The translations under genes and the position numbers were made by a program. A stretch of DNA of 64,000 nucleotides. It comes from Vanessa cardui. Lineage: Eukaryota > Arthropoda > Insecta > Lepidoptera > Nymphalidae. The stretch's first letter is position 1, and each line of letters starts with the position of its first letter. The notes beneath the pieces are model-generated. The model saw only the letters and a list, made by a program, of their open reading frames with translations. It was not told the origin of the DNA and did no database searches. The stretch lies in the NCBI RefSeq assembly GCF_905220365.1, contig NC_061134.1, positions 13,407,001 through 13,471,000 on the forward strand, in the 5' to 3' direction. Shown one piece after another: positions 12,640 to 25,014 of this stretch.

Positions 12640-12800
12640 TGTTGCAAGACATGGGTCGCCTGATAGAAAGTGGTCAAAACCGCCAAGTATATATTGCCAC
12701 TGTCAGAAATATCAATTAAGTATAACTAACAAGGCCAAAGCTCCACCAACCTTGGGCCCAAAGTTTATTCAATCTGATTATAATTGTCATAAGTTAGGCT
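12640..12800 (-). repeat. LINE 3'-end fragment
   Basis: Relative of 948-1115, recognised by GAAAGTGGTCAAAACCGCC and CTCCACCAACCTTGG. Confidence 0.5.
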
Positions 12801-12890
12801 TTATTTGTTTCCTTCTACATAAACAAGTATGTCCTGAGAAGTTCTTAGAAACTTCGAGATCTACAGATTGTGTAGGCAAGGCGACTTGCA

Positions 12891-12924
12891 TATAAGGGTA
12901 GGCCAGCCGCTACGCGAGGCAGTC
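12891..12924 (+). promoter_or_regulatory. TATA box plus initiator
   Basis: TATAAGG begins at 12891 and an arthropod-type initiator (GGCAGTC, A at 12921) follows 30 bases downstream. This is the canonical spacing, in a locally GC-rich patch within AT-rich DNA. It precedes a leader exon with a strong donor. Confidence 0.6.
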
Positions 12925-12990
12925 GTAGACTGGCGTAGCGAAGTGTAGACGTACTACGCATTACGGCGTTGCTACGAATATCTGATCCAG
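12921..12990 (+). other. Probable non-coding leader exon (5' UTR) of the peptide gene
   Basis: About 70 nt of GC-rich sequence without a useful start codon, ending ATCCAG/GTAAGT. The next plus-strand coding exon with an upstream acceptor is the signal-peptide exon at 20970 (a T-rich tract then TTTTTAG), so this is probably its untranslated first exon, with an intron of nearly 8 kb. The link is inferred from position and splice signals. Confidence 0.45.
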
Positions 12991-14192
12991 GTAAGTGACG
13001 GTTGTTCCGTTAAAATTTTAAAAGTTGTTTGTTTTAGTATGAATTATTATATAAATACAAAAATTAATTATTATTACTCTAAATTCAAATATACAACATA
13101 AAGAAAAACTTTAATGACAAAAATCAATCAAACAATGACTTAATTTTTTAGAGAATGAACATTATTTACGGCCGAAATATGGAAACTTTTATATGTATGT
13201 AGTAAACCTCTACAAAATTACAAATATTTTTATTAAATTTATCTACGAGTATTCTACGAGTGTAACTAATATTTCACTAATTTTTAACTGACGTAATAAT
13301 GCATTGTTATGTGGCTCGATAATTTAATTAAAATATATTTACAAACTTCTCTGGAGAACTTGACAGGATATATTATAGATCACTATTTACTTCTGAAGTC
13401 TGTAAGATGAAAATAAATAGAAGGATACTAGTTTTTTGTTTCTCTCCACATAAGCAAGTTTAAAAAAAAGTTCCTGGGTTTCAACTCTCAAGATAAAAAC
13501 CAATAAGACCTGACATTGAACCTAGAAACTCCACTTCCAGTATTTTTATGTTAGCCACTAGGTCGAGGAGGATATTTAAATATATAAAATACATTTTTAT
13601 TGAATTTATTAACATAAGAATTAACATTAAATGTTTAAATATATACAGATATGAACTAAAACTAGTTACTGTATTAATCTTGACCGCGTGCAATGGTGGC
13701 AAGAATGGTAACAGCATTTCCCTGTTGAATCGCAATTCCGATCCTCTGAGCAAAAAACGAACCAGCCCTCCTGTCATCGGTGGAAGTAATGATTAAATTT
13801 TATTGAATTAAATATTCATTATTGAATTAAATAATATTTCTTATTAATTACTTGATTGGTGTTATCCTAAATTTATACTCAATCTGCGAACTAATACTTA
13901 AATGTACACAAATGTTCTGTGTACAAAGATTAGGATTAAAGGATCGATATTACACTCTCCGTGTATAGAGATGGAGGCGAATGTATCTCACTGAAGGCTC
14001 TATAGAGGAGAAAGCGTAGTCGGCCAAGGGATTTTAATTTATAAAGGATTAACCATGAATCACTTTTGTAAGATAAAAATCTTTTGTGTGTAAAAGCAAA
14101 GACATCTTATTAGTTTACGTTTTGTATATGTTTTTTTTTTTACGTAAGTAATAGATTGTATAAATAAATAATATGTATATAACATATAATTG

Positions 14193-14496
14193 TCGAGTCG
14201 AGATGGCCCAGTGGTTAGAACGCGTGCATCTTAACCGATGATTGCGGCTTTAAACCCAGGCAAGCACCGATGTTTCATGTGCTTAATTTGTCTTTATAAT
14301 TCATCTTGTGCTCAGGTAAACATCATGAGGAAACCTGCATGTGACAAATTTCATAGAAATTCACCATGCCACACGTGCATTCCACCAACCCTCATTGGAA
14401 CAGCGTGGTGGAAATGTTCCAAAAACCTTCTCCTCAAAGGGAGAGGAGGCCTTTAGCCCAGCAGTGGGAATTTACGGGCTGTTGTTGTTGTTGTTG
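14193..14496 (+). repeat. SINE family A, full length, 9-bp target duplication
   Basis: Flanked by ATATAATTG at 14184-14192 and 14497-14505, with a (TTG)n tail. Confidence 0.88.
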
Positions 14497-14536
14497 ATAT
14501 AATTGATATAATTTAATTTTATAAGGAAGTAAAAAA

Positions 14537-15137
14537 GTTTAAATAAAACTAGTTATTACGGATTTTAATCGCGTATATTAATTATTTTGGACATCCCGAC
14601 GTTTCGAGCACTTTACAGCGTTCGTGGTCACGGGTAGACTAAGGTGGCATTTGTCTATTTGAAGAACAAAAATAAATATTATTTGCAACTACCGCCAACG
14701 ATTTCTCAATTGGTATCTTGAGTAACGTTCCAGTTGCACGCAGAAGGCACTGACTGTATCTTTAGGTCTTGCAGTCTGTTGGATTTGGGATTTTAAATTT
14801 TTAATAAGTGGATCCCAGGTGTTAGAAAGTCTCCAACCATCTTCTCTATTGAAGTTCGGATGTTTTTGAATTTCAATAGCCTCGCGTATCATTCTAGGAA
14901 TGAATCTGTGTTCTTTAGCGAGGATCTGTGGTTTATCAAATCGGATAAAATGGTTAGGTTTATCCAGAGCATGTTCACAGACTGCAGACTTTGAAGAACG
15001 CCTATTTTTGACATCTCCTATATGTTCCTTGACCCTGGTACCGATACTTCTCTTTGTTTGGCCTATGTAAGATAAACCACACGTAATAACTAGTTTTATT
15101 TAAATGTGTAATAATAGCGAAAATTTAAGACAACATT
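14537..15137 (-). mobile_element. Penelope-like element, GIY-YIG C-terminal fragment with inverted head
   Basis: On the minus strand the sequence codes for CGLSYIGQTKRSIGTRVKEH-type residues and runs into the reading frame at 14892-14689 (IREAIEIQKHPNFNREDGWR...). This is the GIY-YIG endonuclease end of a Penelope-like reverse transcriptase. It is followed by the element tail. The coding piece lies in the inverted orientation relative to the short 3' tail at 15085-15137, so the copy is AAATAAAACTAG...[inverted body]...CTAGTTTTATTT plus the terminal tail. The reverse transcriptase domain is absent; the element is dead. Confidence 0.75.
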
Positions 15138-15324
15138 AAGTTAATCTGTGTTATATAGCTGTATCCGCGACTTCGTGCTCGTTTGAAATTAACAAAAATA
15201 AGATTTTGTTACCTGAGTTACTCTTTATTACAACCGCTATCTGTCAATGAGAGTCCCGTCAAAATCGTTCAAGCCATTCCAGAGATTATCCGGAACAAAC
15301 AGACAACATACAATAATTGAAAAT

Positions 15325-15342
15325 AGATAGATATATATATAT

Positions 15343-15426
<84 letters not shown>
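15325..15426. repeat. (AT)n microsatellite
   Basis: About 100 bases of nearly pure AT dinucleotide directly left of the palindrome. A copy of an arm segment (15248-15321) lies just before it. Confidence 0.95.
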
Positions 15427-15996
<570 letters not shown>

Positions 15997-16099
15997 TATG
16001 TGTATAAAAAAGAAAGAGACCATATAAAACAAAATATTTATTGAATAAATAATACAATTTGTACATATTGTATTTGGGTTGTCTGGAAGAAATGGCTAC

Positions 16100-16210
16100 T
16101 TAGCCATAAGACCGCCCGTTGTACTCTATAATATTATATATAATATTGTAACATACTTTAATGTGTAACATGTGGTGTACAATAAAGTATAAATAAATAA
16201 ATAAATAAAT
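16100..16210 (+). repeat. LINE 3' end with (AAAT)n tail
   Basis: GTGGTGTACAATAAAGTATAAATAAATAAATAAAT is a poly-adenylation-type tail shared with 25740-25850 and 36480-36610. Confidence 0.5.
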
Positions 16211-16369
16211 ATACAGTTCGTAGTTGGATGAAATCGATTCGACTCAACGCTTGCAGCTTAGGTAGTTAGTACTAATTCGTTGCTTGATTGGACGGAGGGA
16301 TTATCTCCGCGAGAAAATTGGAACAATAGTGATTCCTATTTCGAATTAATCTTTAACCAAACAAGCTAA

Positions 16370-16574
16370 CTTAAGTTGGTAAGCAGAGGTTACAAGACAG
16401 AAAAATTAACCAATGATTTTGTGTTCAAACCCACAAGCACTATTGAATTCATATACTTAATTCATCTCAAGCTCAGTGAAGGAAATCAAGAGAATCAAGG
16501 GTGCAACTTCTTGACTACAATATCCCAAAGTTGGGCTAAGGCCACCTTTGCGATCTCAATAGGGGTTGCTAAAT
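16370..16574 (+). repeat. SINE family A, degenerate
   Basis: Recognisable head (TTAACCAATGATTTTGTGTTC), CTCAGTGAAGGAAA and CCCAAAGTTGGGCTAAGGCC, with internal deletions. Confidence 0.55.
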
Positions 16575-16603
16575 AAACTATGTATTTATATGACTGACTG
16601 ATG

Positions 16604-17002
16604 ATTATAGCGAACCGCCCCGGCTTCGCACGGGTGCAATACTGATACTAAACATACTACTGACTAACTTCTACAATTATACGTTTTGGCATGTGTACCG
16701 TATATACATTCATGTCCACGTAGTAGAAAAATTACAAACAGACGACGACGTCCGCGTGGCGTGGGAAATTTGCAAAACGCAACACAACATACACCCGATC
16801 AAGTACCAGTATAAGCTGACCCCAAATTCATATCCACAACCATATCCGAAAGAGCTCAACTTAAGTTGGGCGCTTATATTTCCTAAACTTTGTATTAATT
16901 GCGTATAAAAAGTAGCCTAAGTTACGCCTTAGTACATTACCTACCCGCCAATGAAAGTCTTGTTCAAATCGGCCCAACCGTTCCAGAGATTACCCGGAAC
17001 AA

Positions 17003-17045
<43 letters not shown>

Positions 17046-17195
17046 ATCAAAAATTCTAAAAATGTGTGTTTTGGTATGTGTACCGTATATAAAGACAAAT
17101 GCATGTAGCAGAAAGCGGTTATTTTAATATTACAAGCAGACACTCCGATTTTATTCATTTGTATGGATATTTTTATAGATACGCACAATATTTTC
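16604..17195 (-). mobile_element. Non-autonomous Helitron-like repeat
   Basis: Begins GCGAACCGCCCCGGCTTCGC (reverse complement of a typical Helitron 3' hairpin). It contains CCGGAACAAACAGACAGACA with an expanded CAGA array (17000-17045) and ends with AGACACTCCGATTTTATTC. The ancestral CTAG end is mutated. Confidence 0.6.
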
Positions 17196-17671
17196 TGAGG
17201 TTAATTATTTATAAATAAAAGAATATTCGGTTAAATATTTATAATGATATGTTCGTTTCATAACACAAATAATAGCTAAATGGCTTGAGCTGAGGAAGCT
17301 GCAATTCTTTTGCTTAAAGATGATAGTCGTTCGACCAAAATTTGGACGAAAATAAACTACCACACTATTTATCTAATATTACAGTTACTATTTCGTATAA
17401 TCAATTCCAACAATAGGAGGAGAAAATCTAAATAAACAATATTTCATAGCAAATAGACGCGATATCATTGGTCGAGAGCTTGATTAATCGATGATATTCA
17501 CTATGGATTTATGAAAAAAAGCTTTGTGAACTAACGAAACTGTTATCGCATTGAAGGAAGTAAAATAAAAGTGGATATAAGTAGTTAAGTGTAATAGTGT
17601 TGTATATAAATTAAGACATATTAATCAAAATAACTCATAGTAATGCACAGTATACCACACAGAGTTATTAG

Positions 17672-18147
17672 TGGACATCGGATTATATGCATTTGCATAT
17701 TTGCATACCATACTATTTTTATAACGTTATTGCATATTTGGGTACTTTTTCATTAACAGTGCTTATTTCTGTAGTTAGATATGATAAGTGTGTAAATATA
17801 ATAAACCCCGGTCTTGACGGGATAAAGAAAATTGACGACTTTATCAACGGCACCGGACAAACTCTTCCTGAAGAGGTATCTGATAGGTATCAGTTTACGT
17901 CGAAAGGTCATTTTCTGCGTATGAATTGAATTTTAAGTGAAAAACGTCAAAAGATTGCTAAAATTTATAATAAATAAGTTATATTTTTCTAAGTCTTATA
18001 AATTTTAATTAATTATAAGTCATGAATTCAAAAAATCCAAAATCTAATTAGAAATGGTTTTTTTGGGTATATTTTGCATTTGCCATTTTTAGTACTTATT
18101 TGCATGCATATTTTGGCATTTTGACAGTGCATACAATCCCATGTCTA
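17672..18147. mobile_element. DNA transposon remnant with 8-bp target duplication
   Basis: Direct repeats GTTATTAG at 17664-17671 and 18148-18155 flank imperfect inverted ends (TGGACATCGGATTATATGCA; reversed right end TAGACATGGGATTGTATGCA). An 8-bp duplication fits hAT or P-type elements. An internal fragment (about 17790-17929) reads as a short open frame that may be a transposase scrap. Confidence 0.75.
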
Positions 18148-18155
18148 GTTATTAG

Positions 18156-20229
18156 CTGATCGCATGAAATACGTAAATTTGAGGTTTGCTTATCTTTAAT
18201 ACTACATCTATTGGAATAAGCTATACACTTGAACGCTTTAATATATCTTGCGTAGTCTACTCTTTGTAGACAGTAACTTCCATGAACAACGTCATAAGTC
18301 CATTATAATCTTCATTATATTAAAATATACGGACACAAAATAACCATTTTATGTTTATATAACCCCGGAACCGTTAGCGTGCCCTTGTGTCGATCATTTT
18401 GTAATAACATTGATTGATTCGACCTTTCATAGTAATTTGTTTTAAAATATTAAGCCCAATATATGCCTAGTACTACTAATAATAATATACGTATTGTCCG
18501 TCCCAACTTCGTACGGCTAAAGTTTATATTTCCAAAATTGATTTTTAAGCGTTTACGTTTGAATAGGATCTCTCAATTTCAATGAAATATAGTTTAATGT
18601 ATCTTTAGTTTAGGTGGCATTGTGATAAGACAGTCAGTCGGCAGTCGCTTATATATGTATACTCAGATAGATACAATCATTCATAGCATAAAATTTAATC
18701 TGGAATAAGAACACTTTACAATAGCCTCTTGTACTTCTTTTTCATCTCTTTAGTCGATGTACAAAGTAGATTGATTGTATTTATCTTAGTAACGTCTGTA
18801 AAATATAATCAGATATAATATACCTACGTTAGTGTAATAAATTTTTTTTATAAAAAATGTTTTCCTGAATAGCACTAGCATTTGGTTACAAAACAGGTAT
18901 GTATCACACATAACAATCGAGTTTGATAATAGTTATTAAATCACTTTTCAGAACTAACTGAATAAGACTATATAAGTACATAACATGTTGTTTATGGTTT
19001 ATATGGCTAACAAACGTAAGCATTGATTCTGAGATCACTGACCCTAAAGATCGAATTTCCTAAAGGGTACAGAGCCTCTGATGTCCATATACAACGTTTC
19101 GTAAACTAATATAAACAAAACAACAATATTATGATGTATTAGATATTTGAGTTGTTATGATTGATGTTTCTCTGACCTTTGCTGACCAACTATTCGTATT
19201 GTTAGAGAAATTTTAGCGCCTTATTATTCTTATTGTTGATATAACGATATGACGTGCGTTGCTATAATAAAAGCGTAGGCGTTTTCGTAACAACAAACGA
19301 CACTAATGTAACGATGCTGTATTTTAATATTGTTGTGATCAATGAAACATGTCTTTTGATTGGCTTTTGAACTTGAAAATGTTTTATTATTTTATAGTTT
19401 CAAGATAGTTTTGTCACTTATGTTTATTAAACGTTTTTTATTCAAATAGTTCATTCCAAATATTTAATCAGATATTATAAATCAAAAATATCTTCTGAGT
19501 ATTTTTGTATTTACTAGATATTATTTCAGCTGCAAAGAAAACGGTATTTATAATTAATAAAATCCTTCAAATTATTGTTTAATTTGTCATATTTTATATT
19601 TGGGACTCATACGACAAGATGTTTAAAAAAATAGTTTTACAATGCATGATAGGAAAGAAAAAGGCGATTTTTTTATTTCTATAAACATTAAATATAAATT
19701 CAACTCTAGATTTAAATTCAAAGCAAAAGCCGTGAGTAGTGCCAAAGACATTTATTATTATTAAGTCAAAAGCAAAAAATAAACACAAACTATTACATAT
19801 AAGACGTTCAATTAGAAGTTACTTCCTTAAGTTGAGAGGACAAACTATCGTTTAATATTGTTATGAGAAGTTTAGTAAGTGCATCTAGGCCACGACGGCG
19901 GAAGGCGTGTCGTGGCATCTCTGATATTAATTTGGTATAAACTACCAAGAGCTTTACGTTTATTAAACTGCAATCTCTATGTAAATTAGCTTAGTTAGTT
20001 CTGTATTTAAAGTTTTGGAATAGTTGTGGTGATACAACGAGATATATACGCTTATAGACATCGAATTATTATTATTGCTTATTGCCTACGAATGGCACAG
20101 AATAGAATGGCTGGAGGAAGGTGGTACGAAGTGTACAGTAGAGCCACACGCATGCTGGTCACGACTCTCAGCAATGAGGAAACGACTAGGAAGAAGACGA
20201 CATCAAAATTGGAGGAATATTATAATAGT
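18156..20229. other. Unassigned intron-like DNA
   Basis: No gene or recognised repeat. Probably part of the long first intron of the peptide gene. A short GC hairpin (GCCACGAC...GTCGTGGC) lies near 19890-19917. Confidence 0.4.
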
Positions 20230-20537
20230 AACAGCCTGTAAATTTCCCACAGCTGGGCTGAGACCTCTTTGTGAAGAAGGTTAGGAGCAGCCTCAATCTT
20301 GGTTCACACGTGGTAGAATTTCGTTAAACACATGCAGGTTTCCTGACGATGTTTTTTTGTAGAAAAATTTTAGTAATGAAATTGTAATTCATTTAAAATT
20401 TTGTGGTGTACCACAAAATTTCAAATGAATTACAAACACTAATTTAGCACATGGAAATTCAGTATTACTTGCCTGCATTTGAACCCGTAACTACCGGTTA
20501 AGATGTTAGAGCTCAAACCACTGGGCCATGTCGGCTC
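20230..20537 (-). repeat. SINE family A, degenerate, containing a hairpin
   Basis: Reverse copy from CAGCCTGTAAATTTCCCAC to GGGCCATGTCGGCTC. At 20382-20436 an inverted repeat with about 25-bp arms (TTGTAATTCATTT... / ...AAATGAATTACAA, one mismatch) interrupts the normal body. Confidence 0.75.
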
Positions 20538-20973
20538 GAAGAATATTAAAATCTGAGTTCTAATCCGGGCAAGCAAGGTAGGAATATATTGAGGGATATT
20601 GTATAAGTTGGGTGTAAATCTCTCTCACATGTGTATTACATGCGTTGTTAAGGAGACCTTACTACACCACTGGTACATTTAGGATTAAGGAATATATGGA
20701 CTGTTATATTATGTTTTAGCTGTACATGTATTTATATACTGAAAGTGCAAAACGTGCTACATCTTTTGTAACATAATTTCAACAATACTCGTAGATAAGG
20801 ATTTATTTACAATTAAGTAATTAAACAAAAAATAAAACGTCGCCTCATTTATTACGGATTATATAAATTAAACGATCACTACATTTTTTTTTTAATATTT
20901 ATCTTGAGACAAATGAAATATGTCAATACAGTAAATCATAAAAATGTAGCATTTTTTTTTTGTTTTTAGTACT

Positions 20974-23900
20974 ATGACCTTTTTGAAGATGAACGCGTTG
21001 CTGCTTTTCATCCTAGCCACTACAACTGCTGCATCCAATGACATTCTTCCAAGAGTTGAGGTAAGAAAAGGTTGTAAATGTACATAATAATATTCCGCAG
21101 GCATTTTTAACTTTACCGTTTTGTAAATTCAAATCGTTTGTAAAAAATACATTGATAAAAGGCATATTATTCGATACAAGATTTTTTAAATGATAAAAAA
21201 GCGTGGACTTAATACCTGTTGACCTCCAGGCAGGACGCATTACATACATGTATAATTGTATTAAACTAATATGACTGTATTTTGTAAATGTTGAAAAAGA
21301 GTAACTACTGAGTTTCTTGCCGGTTCTTCTCGGTAGAATCTACTTTCCGAACCGGTGGTAGCTTCACTTAATTGTTAAACGACGATTCAAAAGTGCTTGT
21401 AAAAGCCTACTTGAATAAAGTTTTTTCACATGTAAATATTTTTTCCAAGTCGAACGTTTTTTTTCGAACGAAGCCATAAACATAATATATCTATACATCA
21501 GTTCAGTAGTGTTATTTCTAATTTTCTTTTAAATTGATAAAAAAAAAGAACAAAAAAAATTATTTGTAAAAATTTACTAACCAACTAAAATTATCTACAT
21601 ATAATTTATCTTACTATATATACATACATAAACCATCAAAGTATAATGATGTGAACTCAATTTAGCGAACCAAACAAAACACTATTAACAAATTACATGT
21701 CGCACTTATATCGTTATCGACCTTACTGCCCAAGCCCCGAAAGAAAAGTTAATGGCCGTTGAATTGAAACTAGCGCACTTTTACCCGAGGGTAAAATGAG
21801 ATCTTATTACTAAGACTCTGCTGTCCGTTCGTCCGTCCGTCTGGTATATGTCACCATTCACCAAACTGTATCTCATGAACTGTGATAGCTAGTCTTGAAA
21901 TTGGATGGATGAGATTTCTGCGGAATTTAAAAAAAATATTTAATTGGTACTCCCATACAACAAAAAAGGTTTTTATGCCAATTTAAAGAAGTAGTTTTCG
22001 TAGTTGTCTTTTTATTTGTTGTAGCCAATTGTACGGATTGAGTAATTCCCTAAACAAATACTAAGATTAAAGTTATATAAGATGGTGTTGTATATTATAT
22101 TTTTAAGTACTCATTTGTCATAACGATTCAAAATTATCGCCCCGCAATATATTCTAGTAGATAAAACAAATGGAACGTAACAAAAGGTTAAAAACCAAGG
22201 AGTAACATTCCTAGATTTTTATATACAAAAAAACAAAGGCAGCCACTGATGGTACTTAGTTTTTTACATAAGGAGTCCTCAGTCATGTTCGAAGTTTGAA
22301 AGTTGCCTTTGCTTCGAATTACAAATGTTTTTAATTTTACCACCCAGGACGGCATTGAAGTGGATCCTTGGCCATCGGATGTTGGCGCCAAAATCGAAAC
22401 CGATATGTATTGGAGAAAGAATTTGCTTCTGTATCGACTCTTGAAACTGCTTCAAGGAAATGGAGACAGGTAGGATAGCTTATATTTGTATGTCGAACAG
22501 CATTATTAAATCTCTCTGTAATAAAATTCCGAAGATATTTCTAATTTTACCGTTTCGTAAATTCAAAACATTTGTAACAAGTAAAATAAAAAAGCATAAT
22601 ATTTACATGATTATATGGATGATGAAAAAGCATGTAGCTAATACTTATAGAATTCCAGGCTAAATATATTATATACTCATATTATTGTATTTAACTTGCA
22701 CAACTTTGTGGGTATTTTAAATGTGGGATGAGTAACTACTGTGTTTCTTGCCGGATCTTTTTGATAGAATCTACATTACGAACCAGTGGATTTATACTAG
22801 TATAAAATATTTTTTCTAAAAAATAACACCGATTTCAAAGTGATCACCAAAAAGTAACAAAATAATTAGATTTAAACATGTATTATTGAAATCGTCCGTT
22901 ACCACAGTTTACATAGCATATTTAAGGTTGGGTCTCTCTAGTGAGCATTATTCATACTCGTGTCCGATCGTTTGTAAATATTTTTACATTTTGTTTTTCA
23001 CTCAAAATCGTCCGACTTCAATTGTTAAATTATTAAAATAATTAATAAAATTGTTCTAATATATATATTTAAAAAATCTCACACTTCTTTAGATACAACG
23101 CGGAAGATGAACCAATGATCAAGGATAGCGTTGATCAGAACATGTCAGAACTACCGGATCTGAAGGAAGCAGCTGAGAAGAAATGGGTGACCGCTCTGTC
23201 TACTAACTCGGGCAAGAGCAACAAGACCCCGAAGTCCCGACCTCAACCAAAGTGGAATTCAAAGAAGGGCAAAGGTGGGTTGATAATTGATGATTTCTTT
23301 GGAGAAATTGTAGAAATAATACGATTTAGAGTACAAAAATTAAAACGGTTTATTGAAAAAAGTGCAATTTATATAACAAATCGACAAGCGCTAGAAAAAG
23401 TTAAGTTAAAAATAAAACCAATTTTAGAAATCCCGTATTTAATAACTGTTATAATAAAAATAACCATGTTATCTTATACTCATATCTAATTCAATTTTCC
23501 TTCCAAAGTTCCAAAAACAGTTTCATCGACGTAAAAACGCCATTTTTTCTCAAATCCATAGTGAATATCGGAGATCATTCGAGGAATCTACCGATGTCGA
23601 TGTCGTATTAACGAGTATGAAACGCAAACGACGCGTCATTTTGTTATATTATGTCTTTTGTTTTATAATATGTAATGATAAAAAAATATTTATTGTTTTG
23701 TAATACAGCATATAATAATAATTAAGTAATGCTTGACTAACAATCTTACAATTAACATTATCTTTTTTATTGAGAACAAGATTATCGTCAGTCTTACAAC
23801 TTATGAGCTGAGATGACCCAGTGGTTACAACGCGTATATCTTAACCGATGATTGTGGGTTCAAACAGAGGCAAGCACCATTATATATATGTGCTTATATT

Positions 23901-24254
23901 GTGTTTATAATTCGTCTCGTGCTCGGCGGTGAAGGAAAACATAATAAGGGAAAACTGCATGTGTCTAATTTCATAAAAATGCAGCCACATGTGTATTCCA
24001 CCAATCTGCATTGGAATAGCGTGTTGGAATATGTTCCAAACCTTCTCCTTAATAGAAGAGGAGGCCTTATCTCAGCAGTGGGAAATGTACAGGCTGTTAC
24101 TTTACTTTACTAGGTTCATAATTAATGTGTAGTAACGGTGTATTTCGATTTAAACATGTAAGTATACGCTGTTATTTAATTAGAAATACATCTCATTTCA
24201 GGTACTCCGATGCTGTGCTACTTCAAACTTTGCTCATTCCGATCTCCGATGTAA
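20974..24254 (+). CDS. Secreted peptide precursor with C-terminal C-x4-C peptide (CNMamide-like)
   Basis: Four coding exons, in phase with GT-AG borders: 20974-21060, 22348-22469, 23093-23274 and 24202-24254, giving 147 residues. Residues 1-21 form a signal peptide (MNALLLFILATTTAA core; Met1 or Met6 may start). Residues 22-126 are an acidic then Lys-rich spacer with no recognised domain. A KK site near 127 would release a C-terminal peptide ending TPMLCYFKLCSFRSPM. The ring CYFKLC (Cys136, Cys141) has the same C-x4-C spacing and Phe-Lys core as insect CNMamide (C-x-F-K-x-C-N-M-amide). SF replaces NM, and there is no Gly amidation donor. I infer a CNMamide-family precursor or a splice form of one; family membership rests on this short motif. 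AATAAA follows at 24379. Introns carry CR1-like scraps and a SINE. Confidence 0.7.
21086..21432 (+). repeat. CR1/Jockey-like LINE 3' end
   Basis: Shares TGAGTTTCTTGCCGGTTCTT, GAACCGGTGGTAGCTTCACT and ACTTGAATAAAGTTTTTTC with the 3' end of the LINE at 43270-45345. It lies in intron 1 of the peptide CDS. Confidence 0.8.
22505..22800 (+). repeat. CR1/Jockey-like LINE 3' end, older copy
   Basis: Diverged relative (TTTCTTGCCGGATC, GAATCTACATTACGAACCAG) in the second intron of the peptide CDS. Confidence 0.65.
23805..24107 (+). repeat. SINE family A, GTTACTTTACTT-tail subfamily
   Basis: Near full length, in the last intron of the peptide gene, ending about 95 bases before the peptide-coding exon. 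Confidence 0.85.
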
Positions 24255-24378
24255 TTTTGGCAATTACAGACATTTGAGTGAAGACACTTATTTTTCGGTA
24301 CCTGCTTAGTTTAATGAAATTATGTTTCACGTCTAAACCTAATTTACCTTGCTGTAATCATGTTAATATAAAATCTAG

Positions 24379-24384
24379 AATAAA
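24379..24384 (+). terminator. Poly-A signal of the peptide gene
   Basis: The first AATAAA after the stop at 24254, about 125 bases downstream. Confidence 0.5.
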
Positions 24385-25014
24385 TTTCTTAACATAACAC
24401 TGGGTTTTTTTAATCTGTGTACGGATACAGGTAAGTTTAAATTCTTCTGTTTGGCGTTTATAAAGTTAATTAAATTGAAATAAATTATATATAATGTATT
24501 CTTTGGTGACTTTTATTTTATTAATTTGTCTGTATCGCAATTAGTTTGAAAAGTTTTTGGTGGAACTTAAAAGAGTAACGCCAAGACTTTGATCAAAATG
24601 TGTTTTAATAATATGTAAATCTATTCGCTGAATGTACAGTCGGGGCAAAAAAAGGGTTCGTCACCTTATAATCTATTTTCGTGTGCTCTGTACGAGCGAT
24701 AATCTGCTTTACCGATCGAGAATGACTTATTCCGTCGCAATGATTTGATGTTTAGATTCATAAGGTACTAAGAGTTTAAGACTTGAGAAAGGAATGAATT
24801 GGAAAACTGACGAAGGTTTTCTTACTCTGACTGTACTTATATATTATATAATAATAAGTTCAGAATTTTTACAGAAGATTTATCGCGATTTTTTTCTGAA
24901 TACTTGATTTAGTGGGAATATTTACAGATCATTGTTACTCTTAAGTTTTATTAATTCAGTAGCTGAGCCCGCCAGTTTCTTGTAAGTTTGAATAGAAAAA
25001 AAAGTTATTGTTGT

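Noticed and set aside
16985..17045. CRISPR-like short repeats (CAGA)n
   Set aside because: Simple tandem repeat inside a Helitron-like element in a eukaryotic genome; no spacers.
17687..17929. 80-residue plus-strand frame as a gene
   Set aside because: Lies wholly inside the 17672-18147 transposon remnant.
19890..19917. GC hairpin as an RNA gene
   Set aside because: An eight-base stem alone is not enough; no flanking promoter or repeat copy.
23275..23489. Continuation of the peptide exon to 23489 as coding
   Set aside because: Sequence after GGCAAAG/GTGGGT is AT-rich noise; the splice to 24202 keeps phase and gives a plausible cysteine peptide.
24202..24254. Allatostatin C identity for the C-terminal peptide
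   Set aside because: Allatostatin C-type peptides have six residues between cysteines; here there are four, and the Asn-Pro/Ala-Val core is absent.
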